DNA of 64,000 nucleotides from contig NZ_CP030041.1 in NCBI RefSeq assembly GCF_003260975.1, positions 4,653,501 through 4,717,500 of the forward strand, given 5' to 3'. Source of the stretch: Echinicola strongylocentroti (GTDB lineage: Bacteria > Bacteroidota > Bacteroidia > Cytophagales > Cyclobacteriaceae). Shown piece after piece: positions 8,253 through 16,632 of this stretch; the stretch's first letter is position 1; each line of letters begins with the position of its first letter. A program made the position numbers and the translations under genes. Under the pieces are notes generated by a model. The model was not told where the DNA came from. It made no database searches and saw only the letters and a list, made by a program, of their open reading frames with translations.

Positions 8253-9545
8253 TTATTGATTGTCTTTAAGGTATTTTAAACGAATGGAAACGGCGTTTTT
8301 GTGAGCATCAAGAAGTTCATTGCCAGCCAATACTTCAATGGTCGGCCCAAGCTTTTGAAGGCCTTTCTCCGTGATTTTTTGATAGGTGATTTTTTTGACA
8401 AAGCTGTCCAGCGAAACACCACTGTAATTTCTGGCAAAACCGTAAGTGGGCAGTGTGTGATTCGTGCCGGAAGCATAATCCCCAGCTGATTCAGGAGTGA
8501 AGTTGCCAATGAATACCGAGCCGGCATTGACGATTTTTGCCACTACTTCGTCTTCATTCTCCACATTGATGATGAGGTGCTCGGGAGCATAATCGTTGAT
8601 CAGCGCAATGGCTTTTTCCTGATTGCCCATGACCACGGCGACGCTATTTTCCAGCGCCTTTTTCGCAATGGCTTTTCGGGGAAGGTCTTTGAGCTGTTTG
8701 TCCACTTCCTTGATTGCTTTCTTGGCCACTTTAGCGGAGCTGGCCACCAAGACTACCTGGCTATCGATGCCGTGTTCGGCTTGGGAGAGGAGATCGGCAG
8801 CGATGAAGGCAGGAACAGCCGTTTCATCTGCATAGACCAATACCTCGGAAGGTCCTGCTGGCATGTCGATGGCAATGCCTTTTTTAGTCGCCAGTTGCTT
8901 GGCCGCCGTTACATATTGGTTTCCCGGGCCAAATATCTTGGCCACCTGCGGGATGCTTTCGGTGCCATAAGTTAATGCGGCGATGGCTTGTGCCCCGCCG
9001 GCTTTGACGATTTTATCAATACCAATCAAGTTGGCCGTGTAGAGAATGGCTGGGTGGACTTTACCTTCCTTGTTTGGAGGGGTGCAAAGGACAATTTCTT
9101 CACATCCTGCAATATTGGCGGGGACTCCTAGCATCAATACCGTCGAAAACAAAGGAGCCGTTCCTCCCGGGACGTAAAGGCCTACTTTTTGGATAGGAAC
9201 ACTCCTGCGCATGCAGGTGACACCTTCCATGACTTCCATGCTCAGGTCCTCTGTCTGCTGTGCCTGATGGAATTTCTCAATATTTACTTTGGCTTGTTGA
9301 ATGGCGTCCTTCAGGGGTTCATCCACCAGTTCATAGGCTTCATTGATCTCTTCGCGTGTGACCAGTAGATTGTCGATTTCTACATGATCATACTCCAAAG
9401 CGAATTTTTTGAGTGCTTTATCACCTTGGCGGCTGACTTTGCGCATGATCGGCTTGACGATCTTTTGGATGTCCTTCATCTTTTGAACCGGCCGGGCCAG
9501 TTCTTTTTGCCATTCGTTTTGGGAGGGATTGGTTATGGTTCTCAT
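8253..9545 (-). CDS. hisD: Histidinol dehydrogenase
   Basis: The enzyme oxidises histidinol to histidine in two NAD-dependent steps. Family signatures include [60 protein letters not shown] and the zinc and base region [12 protein letters not shown]. The C-terminal signature is EHLIINVEN followed by [23 protein letters not shown] placed the start at the ATG at 9545 ([13 protein letters not shown]), the conserved N-terminus. A TTG eight codons upstream, directly after the hisG stop, is possible and would make the genes abut. The product is about 430 residues, full length. Confidence 0.95.
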   Translation of the reverse strand: MRTITNPSQNEWQKELARPVQKMKDIQKIVKPIMRKVSRQGDKALKKFALEYDHVEIDNLLVTREEINEAYELVDEPLKDAIQQAKVNIEKFHQAQQTEDLSMEVMEGVTCMRRSVPIQKVGLYVPGGTAPLFSTVLMLGVPANIAGCEEIVLCTPPNKEGKVHPAILYTANLIGIDKIVKAGGAQAIAALTYGTESIPQVAKIFGPGNQYVTAAKQLATKKGIAIDMPAGPSEVLVYADETAVPAFIAADLLSQAEHGIDSQVVLVASSAKVAKKAIKEVDKQLKDLPRKAIAKKALENSVAVVMGNQEKAIALINDYAPEHLIINVENEDEVVAKIVNAGSVFIGNFTPESAGDYASGTNHTLPTYGFARNYSGVSLDSFVKKITYQKITEKGLQKLGPTIEVLAGNELLDAHKNAVSIRLKYLKDNQ

Positions 9546-9569
9546 CTGAAACGTGTCTTTGGGGAGCAA

Positions 9570-10430
9570 TTAAATCACCATTTTTTCTATGGGTACCACC
9601 AAGATGCCTTCGGCTCCGGCAGCTCTCAGTTCTTCGATATTTTCCCAGAACTGATCTTCTCTTAGCACCGAATGTACAGAAGACCACCCTTCCTGTGCCA
9701 GTGGTAATATGGTCGGGCTGCGCATGCCTGGGATGAGCGAAATGATTTTGTCCAAGGATTTATTAGGGGCATTGAGCAATACATACTTGTTGCTTTTGCC
9801 AGTTTGGACAGCATTGATACGGAAAAGTAGCTTTTCTACAATGCCCATTTTTTCACTGTTCAAGCCTTTGTGGCTGATAAGCACCGCTTCGGACTTGAAG
9901 ATTTCTTCGACTTCTTTTAGCCCATTCATCATCAAGGTAGATCCCGAGCTCACGATATCACATATACCTTCCGCTAAGCCGATGCTAGGGGCGATCTCTA
10001 CTGAGCCGCTGATTTCGTGGATTTCAGCATTGATTTTCTTGGCCTTTAGGTAATCACCGAGGATTTTGGTGTAGCTGGTGGCGATGTTCTTTCCTTCAAA
10101 ATAGGAGAGTCCCGGGTATTCCTGGCTTTTAGGAATGGCCAAGGATAGACGGCACTTGGAGAAACCCAGTTTTTTGAGCACATCGACGCTTTTGTCTTTT
10201 TCTACCAGTTCGTTTTCTCCCACGATCCCTAGATCCGCCACACCATCGGCCACATAGCCAGGGATGTCATCATCTCGAAGATAGAGAAACTCGATGGGGA
10301 AGTTGGTAGAAGTGGATTTTAGCTTTCCGGTACCATTATAGAATTTGATGCCACATTCCTTGATGAGGCTTAATGAATCTTCACTTAAGCGACCGCTTTT
10401 TTGGACGGCTATGCGAATAATATTTTCCAT
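9570..10430 (-). CDS. hisG: ATP phosphoribosyltransferase, long form
   Basis: This is the first committed enzyme of histidine synthesis and joins ATP and PRPP. The 286-residue length and the C-terminal segment (LLNAPNKSLDKIISLIPGM, PTILPLAQEGWSSVHSVL) mark it as the long HisG form with an ACT-like regulatory domain. Long-form enzymes are feedback-inhibited by histidine and do not need HisZ. Catalytic-domain motifs are RIAVQKSGRLSEDSL, DLGIVGENELVE and the PRPP loop DIVSSGSTLMMNGL. It opens the hisGDCB operon, about 110 bp downstream of a histidine leader peptide, so both enzyme-level and transcript-level control by histidine are likely. Confidence 0.95.
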   Translation of the reverse strand: MENIIRIAVQKSGRLSEDSLSLIKECGIKFYNGTGKLKSTSTNFPIEFLYLRDDDIPGYVADGVADLGIVGENELVEKDKSVDVLKKLGFSKCRLSLAIPKSQEYPGLSYFEGKNIATSYTKILGDYLKAKKINAEIHEISGSVEIAPSIGLAEGICDIVSSGSTLMMNGLKEVEEIFKSEAVLISHKGLNSEKMGIVEKLLFRINAVQTGKSNKYVLLNAPNKSLDKIISLIPGMRSPTILPLAQEGWSSVHSVLREDQFWENIEELRAAGAEGILVVPIEKMVI

Positions 10431-10484
10431 GAAATAAAGATACGAATATGAATAGTTCTTTTAAGAAATTCCGTGAATCAATCG

Positions 10485-10510
10485 GGCTGCAAGATGGCTT
10501 GCGTACAGCC
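10485..10510 (-). promoter_or_regulatory. Candidate attenuator hairpin between the his leader and hisG
   Basis: On the minus strand the sequence GGCT-GTAC-GCAAG folds back on CTTGC-AGCC with a CCAT loop and a four-base bulge. It lies 30 bases after the leader-peptide stop. No long T-run follows, so it may be an anti-structure or a Rho-linked element and not a simple intrinsic terminator. A second perfect stem, TTCCTCC with GGAGGAA (10534-10550), overlaps the last leader codons. Confidence 0.45.
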
Positions 10511-10540
10511 TCTGGGGCGATATGTAAATAGTCTTCCTCC

Positions 10541-10630
10541 TTAGGAGGAATGATGGAAATGATGAACAGTCGCAGTCGGACAAACTGTAAAAAGTGGCAT
10601 AGCGATGATATTTGATTTGCTGCTGTTCAT
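10541..10630 (-). CDS. His operon leader peptide (29 residues, HHFHH near its end)
   Basis: The ATG at 10628-10630 opens a 29-codon frame that ends VHHFHHSS and stops at 10541. Four of five consecutive codons are histidine, which is the classical arrangement for ribosome-mediated attenuation of a histidine operon. It is followed by hairpin-forming sequence and then hisG about 110 bp downstream, and it lies just behind a consensus Bacteroidota promoter. When charged tRNA-His is scarce, ribosomes should stall at these codons and shift the folding of the downstream RNA. It is too short to be found by length criteria, but the codon content and the position make it convincing. Confidence 0.85.
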   Translation of the reverse strand: MNSSKSNIIAMPLFTVCPTATVHHFHHSS

Positions 10631-10640
10631 GATAATGCTA

Positions 10641-10670
10641 CAAAATTAAGCAGCTATCGCTATTATCCAA
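10641..10670 (-). promoter_or_regulatory. Bacteroidota-type promoter of the his operon
   Basis: On the minus strand TTG (10670-10668) is followed after exactly 19 bases by TAATTTTG (10648-10641). This fits the TTG-N19-TAnnTTTG consensus of Bacteroidota housekeeping promoters. The predicted start of transcription falls only a few bases before the leader-peptide ATG at 10630, so the leader would be translated from a very short 5' end. Confidence 0.8.
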
Positions 10671-10707
10671 AAAATGATAACGTTTTTTCGGAGAAATTAA
10701 TGATTTC

Positions 10708-11949
10708 TTAAAGAAAAGTCTGATTGATCAAGGAATTATAAACTTTCCGTTCATTTTCGTTTTTGATGGACTTTAAGGTCACTACCGTCTTTTTGATGAT
10801 TTTTTGGATCATGGCATCCATCACCTGCTCATAGTTGCCGGAAGAGGCTTCACTCATCAGGCGTTGATAGCGATCCATCTCTTCGGATTTGATGGTTTGC
10901 AGGGCCGCTTTCATGGAGCGGATGGCTTCCAGGTTTTTGTTGTCGTTCTGCCACTGGACAAACTCTTCCAAGTAAGCGTCCAAAATATGCTTTACGTCTT
11001 GTATGCTGGCCTTTTTTTGCTCCAGTGCTGTCTGGGTAACCTTACCAATATCATCCATATCGTAGAGCATGACACCTGGTACATTGGCCACATCAGGAGA
11101 TATACTCCTTGGCATGGAAATGTCCACTAAGACTTTAAATAGCACATCAGTCGTATCAAAATCATTTTTATCCAAAATGGGAGCGGTCACTGAAGGGGAG
11201 GAAATGATAATGTCAAACTGGTGCATTTCACTCCTCAGTTGATCCAAAGGAAAATAGCTCAATGCTGTTTTGAATTTTTCATTGAATTGGGTCACTTTTT
11301 CTTCAGTCCGGTTGAAGACGGTAAGTTCGGTATGGCCTTTTGAGCAAAGGTGCTTGCATACGTTTTGCCCCATTTCTCCAAAACCGACAATCGCTATCTG
11401 GGTGGATTTAAACATACCTCGGAATTCCTCGATCATATCCACCGCCGCATAGGATGCGGAGCTGATGCCTGCTCGAAATTCAGTTTGACTGGATATTTTT
11501 TTATTGGCGCTGAAGATTACCTGCATCAGTCTATGAATGTAGGTCCCGGCAGTTTGCGCTTCATCCGCTAGTTGATAGGCTTGTTTGATTTGCGAGCGGA
11601 TTTGGGCATCTCCCAGAATTTGAGACTCCAAACCTGCCGATACTTCAAATAAATAACGCAAAACCGTTACTTCGTCATGTTCTTGGGAAAAGGCACCTAA
11701 AGCGGTGTCGATGTTCTGCAGTTTGACTTGGCACAAACAGTCAAGAAGGTCATGAGCGCCACTTTTATCGCCAAAATAGACTATTTCAGTCCTGTTACAA
11801 GTAGAAATAGCCAATACTTCTTCTACAGACGTTACCTGCTTGGCTTTGTCTAGAAATTGACTCACTTCATTTTGGTTTAGCGCAAAACGCTCTCTAACGG
11901 CAATGTCAGTGGTCTTATGGGATAAGCTTAAAAGTCTGAACTGAATCAT
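10708..11949 (-). CDS. hemA: Glutamyl-tRNA reductase
   Basis: The enzyme reduces glutamyl-tRNA to glutamate-1-semialdehyde, the first step of the C5 route to heme. The N-terminal catalytic domain shows LSHKTTDIAVRERFAL and the active-site cysteine in ISTCNRTEIVYF. EVSAGLESQILGDAQIRSQIK follows. The NADPH domain has AIVGFGEMGQNVCKHL and VFNRTEEKV, and the C-terminal dimerisation helix follows. The start is the ATG at 11947-11949 (MIQFRLLSLSHKT), since the open upstream extension of eleven codons has no family match. The product is about 413 residues, full length. It is transcribed alone, with a long repeat-rich region upstream. Confidence 0.95.
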   Translation of the reverse strand: MIQFRLLSLSHKTTDIAVRERFALNQNEVSQFLDKAKQVTSVEEVLAISTCNRTEIVYFGDKSGAHDLLDCLCQVKLQNIDTALGAFSQEHDEVTVLRYLFEVSAGLESQILGDAQIRSQIKQAYQLADEAQTAGTYIHRLMQVIFSANKKISSQTEFRAGISSASYAAVDMIEEFRGMFKSTQIAIVGFGEMGQNVCKHLCSKGHTELTVFNRTEEKVTQFNEKFKTALSYFPLDQLRSEMHQFDIIISSPSVTAPILDKNDFDTTDVLFKVLVDISMPRSISPDVANVPGVMLYDMDDIGKVTQTALEQKKASIQDVKHILDAYLEEFVQWQNDNKNLEAIRSMKAALQTIKSEEMDRYQRLMSEASSGNYEQVMDAMIQKIIKKTVVTLKSIKNENERKVYNSLINQTFL

Positions 11950-12119
11950 AATGTCTCTTTCTGATTTGAACCGAAAGCACATTGCTTCCTTCCATTATCG
12001 TTGTTTGAATTATGTACGCTGCAAAATGGTGCTTTGGATTTTCTGGATGGGGAAAAACAATTATTTGGAATCTTTTTAAATAATGGTAGCGGTGACGGTT
12101 TTCTTGGGCCAAGCCATTA

Positions 12120-12204
12120 AACCCGGAATATGCATTAGCCTACCTACGCCACGGTGCACAGGGGTTGTGGTCTTAATCTGCTTCAAAATCAGTCGGTTAA
12201 CTGT
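12120..12204. repeat. Truncated left end of the hairpin MITE family
   Basis: The first ~25 bp match the ends of the complete copies at 20586 and 32372 (ACCCGGAATATGCATTAGCCTA). The CTGCTTCAAAATCAGTCGGTT block also matches. The central hairpin and the right end are absent, replaced by the double-hairpin unit. Confidence 0.6.
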
Positions 12205-12231
12205 TTTTTTTGATTCTGCCTTGGGACCCAG

Positions 12232-12363
12232 AGCCGTTAGGAAAACACATATAAGTTGCTGAAAATCTATATCCCTATTGATGTTTTTGCTCTTCACAAA
12301 TGGCCTAGGGGGATTTCAAATCCCCATTATTCCGGTTCGGGATTACAAATCTCGAACAGCTAA
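12232..12363. repeat. Double-hairpin intergenic repeat, copy 2
   Basis: It matches the unit at 3107-3238 over about 130 bp, including TTGCTGAAAATCTAT, the GGGGGATTTCAAATCCCC palindrome and GGTTCGGGATTACAAATC. One arm of the second palindrome carries a substitution (CTCGAA). Confidence 0.7.
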
Positions 12364-12492
12364 GAATCATGCCGTAGGCATGAAAGCTTGGTAACGACCT
12401 CGATCAACAGTCCTCTGTAATGTGCTGTAGGTAGGTACATCACATTTGACTAATTAAGCTTTGTCAAAAGCCTGCTTCGGTAGGTTAGACTA

Positions 12493-13406
12493 CAGGGCGA
12501 ACGCATTTAAAAAAGTATCCCAGCTTGAATATATATCTGCCGTTCCTATGGGCTAAAAATGAGTGGATCTCGCTTGTCCACTGTACGAGCGAACTCATTT
12601 TCTTACCCCCATCAACTGTCCCAAAACCGAATGCTTCAACGGTCGAATAATGGACTCACATCGAAGCGACTGATTTTGTCCGTCGCGGCGGATCAGGCCG
12701 TAATAGATAGGCTAATGCATATTCCGGGCAATGTCGCTTAGTTAGTGTGTATCTGGAAATATTGGTTTAATTATTTTTCTTGCTAAATTCCAAGATAGTA
12801 TTCATCTCTTTACCTTTGTTACTTTTTTGCTACAGGTCAAAAAAGTAACCAAAAAACCCCGCCGCTGTGCAGCTATTGGTCTAAAATTAAAACCTTCCCT
12901 CATGCAGGCAAACTCCTCCTTTTTAGCTGCCAACATTCTTTTTGGCCAGCATTTCGTCAAACAAGGCTGCCTTCTTGCCCACCCGCTTTTTAATTTCTTA
13001 ACGCCCAATAGCTGCAAGGCGGATCCATTTTGTATATGTTTTAAAAGTCCATGGATTAAAACCATAATTCTCTCAATGGACGATCCGTATTGGAAAAATC
13101 TCTTAACTAAACGACATTGATATTCCGGGTTAAACTTATCTAAATCATTCCCCACTTGGGCAGACAGGTGCGATGCTTTTATTCGTTCTCTAAACCAACT
13201 GGTGTCCTTGCTCTTACAGCATTTTCTGCGATAGGCTGCTGCTATTCTATTGTACAAACTTGGAGAAAGTGCCAGCGGCACGATGGATTTAGTAACCTGC
13301 GGATTCATCCGCTGGATGTTAAGGCCTCCTCCACCTCCAGAAGGAGTGCCAGCGGCACGGATGATAGCGGCCCTACACGAAATTAATATTAAATGCGTTT
13401 GCCTTG
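12493..13406. mobile_element. ~915 bp non-autonomous transposon-like element, copy 1
   Basis: The element starts CAGGGCGAACGCATTTAA and ends with the inverted form (TTAAATGCGTTTGCC then TTG). It is flanked by a perfect 10 bp direct repeat, GGTTAGACTA, at 12483-12492 and 13407-13416. Inside are a MITE-like arm (12661-12728), a perfect 12 bp stem with an 8-base loop (GTTACTTTTTTG/CAAAAAAGTAAC, 12818-12849), and two GTGCCAGCGGCAC palindromes near the right end. The longest open frame, 168 codons on the minus strand, is broken differently in the other copies, so it is probably not a gene. No transposase is present, so movement would need one supplied in trans. The 10 bp duplication and inverted ends fit a DDE-type insertion sequence, perhaps ISAs1- or IS4-like. 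Confidence 0.85.
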
Positions 13407-13573
13407 GGTTAGACTATGCATATTAACTTTTTGTTCCTGTCCAGTAATCCAGTTGGAATACCTGCTTCGTAAATACTGCTAAAGGTTAAAAAAAAGAATG
13501 TTGGTTAATTAAAAAAAGATGCGCAATTCTTCATTTGCGTCAAATTTAGTTTGTGGTTCAATTTTTTAAAATG

Positions 13574-13607
13574 GAAAAGGAGTGGTTTTTTAAACCACTC
13601 CTTTTTT
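13574..13607 (-). terminator. Intrinsic terminator of the SUI1 gene
   Basis: The stem AAAGGAGTGGTTT pairs with AAACCACTCCTTT around TTT, with A- and T-runs at the two sides. It lies directly after the stop codon of the minus-strand gene at 13608. Confidence 0.85.
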
Positions 13608-13964
13608 CTATCCCCCTGATTTTTTGGCCTTATAGTTAAGTTGGTGCAGGATGTCGAGGACTTTGTCGCGGTGGTCACCTTGGATGAGTATTTCGCCATC
13701 CTTAGCGCTTCCGCCCACACCACATTTGCTTTTTAAGGTTTTGCCGAGGTCTTTTAGGTCCTCTTCCGACCCAATGAAACCATCGATGAGGGTGACTTGT
13801 TTGCCTCCTCGGGCTTTTTTGTCCAGCATGACTTTAAGGTTTTGCTGCTGTGGTGGAAGGGTTTCCATTGCTTCTCCACCAAGATGATCAAATTCAAACT
13901 CGTCACTGGTAGAGTAGACCACACCATCTCGCTTTTTCCAGTCGTTGTTGTTTTTTCTTCCCAT
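13608..13964 (-). CDS. SUI1/eIF1-family translation factor
   Basis: The 118-residue product belongs to the SUI1 (YciH/eIF1) family, which influences start-codon selection on the small ribosomal subunit. The C-terminal half carries the domain: [34 protein letters not shown] and [15 protein letters not shown]. The N-terminal ~45 residues are charged and probably disordered. I set the start at the ATG at 13962-13964 ([14 protein letters not shown]), which leaves a five-base gap after the preceding stop at 13970. The frame is open upstream but would overlap the universal stress gene. The two genes are probably one transcript, ending at the terminator next to the stop. Confidence 0.9.
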   Translation of the reverse strand: MGRKNNNDWKKRDGVVYSTSDEFEFDHLGGEAMETLPPQQQNLKVMLDKKARGGKQVTLIDGFIGSEEDLKDLGKTLKSKCGVGGSAKDGEILIQGDHRDKVLDILHQLNYKAKKSGG

Positions 13965-13969
13965 AATCG

Positions 13970-14818
13970 TTACTTCATTTTCATCGTCCATACAGGCCGC
14001 TTGGCGTGGTTGACGACATCTTCCGCAATGCTGCCACTGAGAAGGTGCATAAACCCTGTCCTGCCATGTGTGGCCATGGCGATCATGTCAATATTGTTTT
14101 CTTCGGAATATTGGATGATGCCATCTTCCTCCGAATCACTGTTATAGATCTCAAAGGTAACATTATCCAAATGGTTTTTGGCTATGAAATCCTTGATTTT
14201 GGCTTTGCTGTCTTTTGAGTTTTCGAAACTGTTTGGAGTGTTGATTTTCACTAGGTGAAGTGAGGCGTTCAAGGTTTCTTGCAGCTTTTTCAGTTGCCCG
14301 AAAGTCTTGTTGTTTTCGTCTCCAAAATCACTGGCAAAAAGAATATTCTGGATCGATGACGGTTTGACAGGGCCTTTAATGGTGATGACAGGGCAGCTTG
14401 CGTGTCGTACTACCTTTTCGGTATTGGAGCCTATGAGCAATTCTTCCAGACCGCTGGTGCCTTTGGAGCCCATGACGATGAGGTCGGCTTTGATTTCGCC
14501 TATTTCATTGGATATGCCAGCATAGGGGTTTCCAAAAGTGATTTTGGTACTGAATTTATAAGGTACGTCTTTCAGCTTTTCTTCAATTGCAGCCACCTGT
14601 TCCTTTCTTTTTTCTACCAGCTCTACCATAAATATTTGCTGAAAATCCTCATTCCCCAAGCCCACTTCACCTGTCGTGTTGAAGTTTTGCCCCGTAGGGA
14701 TTTCAATCACATGAAGTAATTTGAGGTGTCCTTGGGTAAGTGCAGCCAGCTCTTTGGCAAAATCAAAGGCATTCTCTGCTTCTTCGGAAAAATCATAAGG
14801 TACTAAGATGGTTTTCAT
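13970..14818 (-). CDS. Tandem universal stress protein (UspA family)
   Basis: The 282-residue protein holds two Usp domains, about residues 1-148 and 155-282. Domain 1 begins [18 protein letters not shown] and has the ATP-binding loop [19 protein letters not shown]. Domain 2 has [14 protein letters not shown] and [20 protein letters not shown]. Both loops keep the G-x-x-G pattern, so nucleotide binding is likely in both halves. Tandem Usp proteins are cytosolic stress-response proteins of uncertain molecular function. The gene lies five bases upstream of the SUI1 gene on the same strand. Confidence 0.92.
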   Translation of the reverse strand: MKTILVPYDFSEEAENAFDFAKELAALTQGHLKLLHVIEIPTGQNFNTTGEVGLGNEDFQQIFMVELVEKRKEQVAAIEEKLKDVPYKFSTKITFGNPYAGISNEIGEIKADLIVMGSKGTSGLEELLIGSNTEKVVRHASCPVITIKGPVKPSSIQNILFASDFGDENNKTFGQLKKLQETLNASLHLVKINTPNSFENSKDSKAKIKDFIAKNHLDNVTFEIYNSDSEEDGIIQYSEENNIDMIAMATHGRTGFMHLLSGSIAEDVVNHAKRPVWTMKMK

Positions 14819-14992
14819 AGTTGTTGTTTTTGATTAAAATGTTACACAATCAAATTACGAAAAAGGCGTAATTATAGCCAGTTTCTGTCATTGTATTCTA
14901 TTTAACGAATTTCATGCCGAACTGGATGTCAAAAAGGGAATTGAAAGGGGGAGGGGAGTTTAGCATACGGAATCGATTGGGCGAGATTTTGA

Positions 14993-15907
14993 TCAAGAAA
15001 AGCTCACTAAGCCCACGCCAAAAGCCAATACCCATAGTAAGGTCGAAATAGCCATTTTTTTAAGGTAGGGGTCCAGCTCCGACGATTTGGTTTTTTGTCC
15101 CACGTTTTTTCCTATCCCGACCATAAGCGGTAAGACCAACAGGGCTGCCAATGCACCAGGGGCATTTTCAAGCCAGCTGAAAGCCAGTAGCGAAACATTG
15201 CCCAAGATAATCAAAGCCCAATTATAGCGCACAGCTGCTTTTCTGCCAATTCTGACAGGGATGGACTTTTTGCCTGCTTTATGATCGGATTCGATGTCCC
15301 TGATATTGTTAATATTCAATACTGCAGTGCTGAAAAAACCCAACGAAAGTGCTGGGAGTATCAAGGTGGAAGAGAAGTCTAAGCTATGTAGGAAATACGT
15401 TCCCAAGACTCCTACAAGACCAAAAAAAAGAAATACAGAAATGTCCCCCAATCCCATGTAGCCGTAGGGATTAGCGCCTGAAGTATAATTGACGGCCGCA
15501 AAAATGGACAGGAGCCCAATACCAATAAAAGTAAAGAACAGCACCCAGCTCTCCAGCGCAACGTATAGCAGCACAACACCACAGAGGAATGACAAGACGC
15601 CCAGTAAAATCATGGCATTTTTCATTTCTGTAGGTTGGATGACCCCAGATTGTACGGCTCTGATGGGGCCTTCTCTATCGTCACTGTCTGCGCCATGAAC
15701 ACTGTCGCCATAGTCATTGGCGAGGTTGGACAGGATTTGTAGCAGTGTGGTGGTGAGAGCCGCCAAAACTGTAACCTCCCAGCGGAAGGTGCCATGAAAC
15801 CAGGCGATAAAGCTGGCCATTAGAATACTGGCAAGTGCCAAAGGAAGGGTTCTCAATCGAATGGCGTGTAGCCAAGCCTGTTTTTTACTGGTAAGCGTGA
15901 TATCCAC
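14993..15907 (-). CDS. menA: 1,4-dihydroxy-2-naphthoate polyprenyltransferase
   Basis: The 304-residue membrane protein attaches the polyprenyl tail to dihydroxynaphthoate in menaquinone synthesis. It has about eight or nine hydrophobic helices. The first aspartate-rich prenyl-diphosphate motif is NLANDYGDSVHGADSDD near residue 62. The second, NINNIRDIESDHKAGKKS, lies near residue 197. Both fit MenA better than UbiA. The N-terminus (KQAWLHAIRLRTLPLALASI) is also typical. The rest of the menaquinone pathway is not in the window. It is monocistronic as far as can be seen. Confidence 0.93.
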   Translation of the reverse strand: MDITLTSKKQAWLHAIRLRTLPLALASILMASFIAWFHGTFRWEVTVLAALTTTLLQILSNLANDYGDSVHGADSDDREGPIRAVQSGVIQPTEMKNAMILLGVLSFLCGVVLLYVALESWVLFFTFIGIGLLSIFAAVNYTSGANPYGYMGLGDISVFLFFGLVGVLGTYFLHSLDFSSTLILPALSLGFFSTAVLNINNIRDIESDHKAGKKSIPVRIGRKAAVRYNWALIILGNVSLLAFSWLENAPGALAALLVLPLMVGIGKNVGQKTKSSELDPYLKKMAISTLLWVLAFGVGLVSFS

Positions 15908-16033
15908 GATTTTGTACGTAAGTGGGGGAGGTTTAATAGTAACTATGACCTGCCAGGTTTCACGAGATAATCCGTTTTACTGTCAAGAGAAACGCTAGCA
16001 GGTCCTATCTCGTCGATAAACGAAATGGGATAA

Positions 16034-16630
16034 TTATGACTCGATCAATTTGATGATTTCTTCGTCCATTGGATTGACAGCCGATTGGAAAAAGTGCTTG
16101 AGTTCACCATTTTCATCGATGTAATACTTGCAGAAATTCCAGGTGGGCTCTTGGTCGTTCCATCCGTTTTGGGACTTGTCAGAGAGCCACCTGTAGAGCG
16201 GGTGCTTGTCCACGCCTTTTACAGATACTTTTTCGAACATCGGGAAGGTAATACCGTAATTCCCTGTGCAGAATTTCTTGATTTCTTCATTGGAGCCAGG
16301 CTCCTGTCCACCAAAATTGTTGGCAGGAAAGCCAAGGATGGCGATTTTGTCACCATATTCCTTATTCAGTTTTTGGAGGTCTTCGTACTGTGGTGTGTAG
16401 CCGCACTTGGAAGCCACATTGACCACAAGGACCTTTTGCCCTTTATATTGGCTCAGGTCCACTTCTTTTCCATCAATGTCCTTTACGGTAAAATCATAGA
16501 ATGATTTTTTTGTCTGCATATCTTCTTGGTCAAGGGGTTTTGCTTCTGCTGATGTATTGGTTCCAGTACTGGAGCCTGAATTACACGAGGCTAAAGCGAC
16601 TATCGAGAGGATGAATATCAGTTTTTTCAT
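16034..16630 (-). CDS. Glutathione-peroxidase-family thiol peroxidase, exported lipoprotein
   Basis: The 198-residue protein starts with a lipoprotein signal (ILSIVALASCNSG, Cys16). After a short linker it shows the peroxidase fold: FTVKDIDGKEVDLSQYKGQ, the active-site cysteine in NVASKCGYTPQY, LGFPANNFGGQEPG, and NFCKYYIDENGE with the conserved tryptophan WNF. Cysteine replaces selenocysteine, as in most bacterial members, which usually draw electrons from thioredoxin and not from glutathione. Membrane anchoring outside the cytoplasm implies a different reductant. It starts two bases after the argS stop, so it belongs to an argS-led transcript. Confidence 0.9.
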   Translation of the reverse strand: MKKLIFILSIVALASCNSGSSTGTNTSAEAKPLDQEDMQTKKSFYDFTVKDIDGKEVDLSQYKGQKVLVVNVASKCGYTPQYEDLQKLNKEYGDKIAILGFPANNFGGQEPGSNEEIKKFCTGNYGITFPMFEKVSVKGVDKHPLYRWLSDKSQNGWNDQEPTWNFCKYYIDENGELKHFFQSAVNPMDEEIIKLIES

Positions 16631-16632
16631 AA

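Larger units (their letters stand above)
11950..12492. other. Repeat-rich region upstream of hemA
   Basis: I find no gene here. From left to right it holds the presumed hemA start region and a truncated MITE-like left end beginning at 12120 (ACCCGGAATATGCATTAGCC, running into GCTTCAAAATCAGTCGG near 12200). Next come the second double-hairpin unit at 12232-12363 and a small CATGCCGTAGGCATG palindrome near 12368. The last bases are the target duplication of the ~915 bp element. Confidence 0.6.

Noticed and set aside
12802..13308. 168-codon minus-strand open frame in transposon copy 1
   Set aside because: The frame is shortened or shifted in each of the other three copies (117 and 71 codons, or broken) and shows no protein family pattern. 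It also runs over noncoding palindromes.
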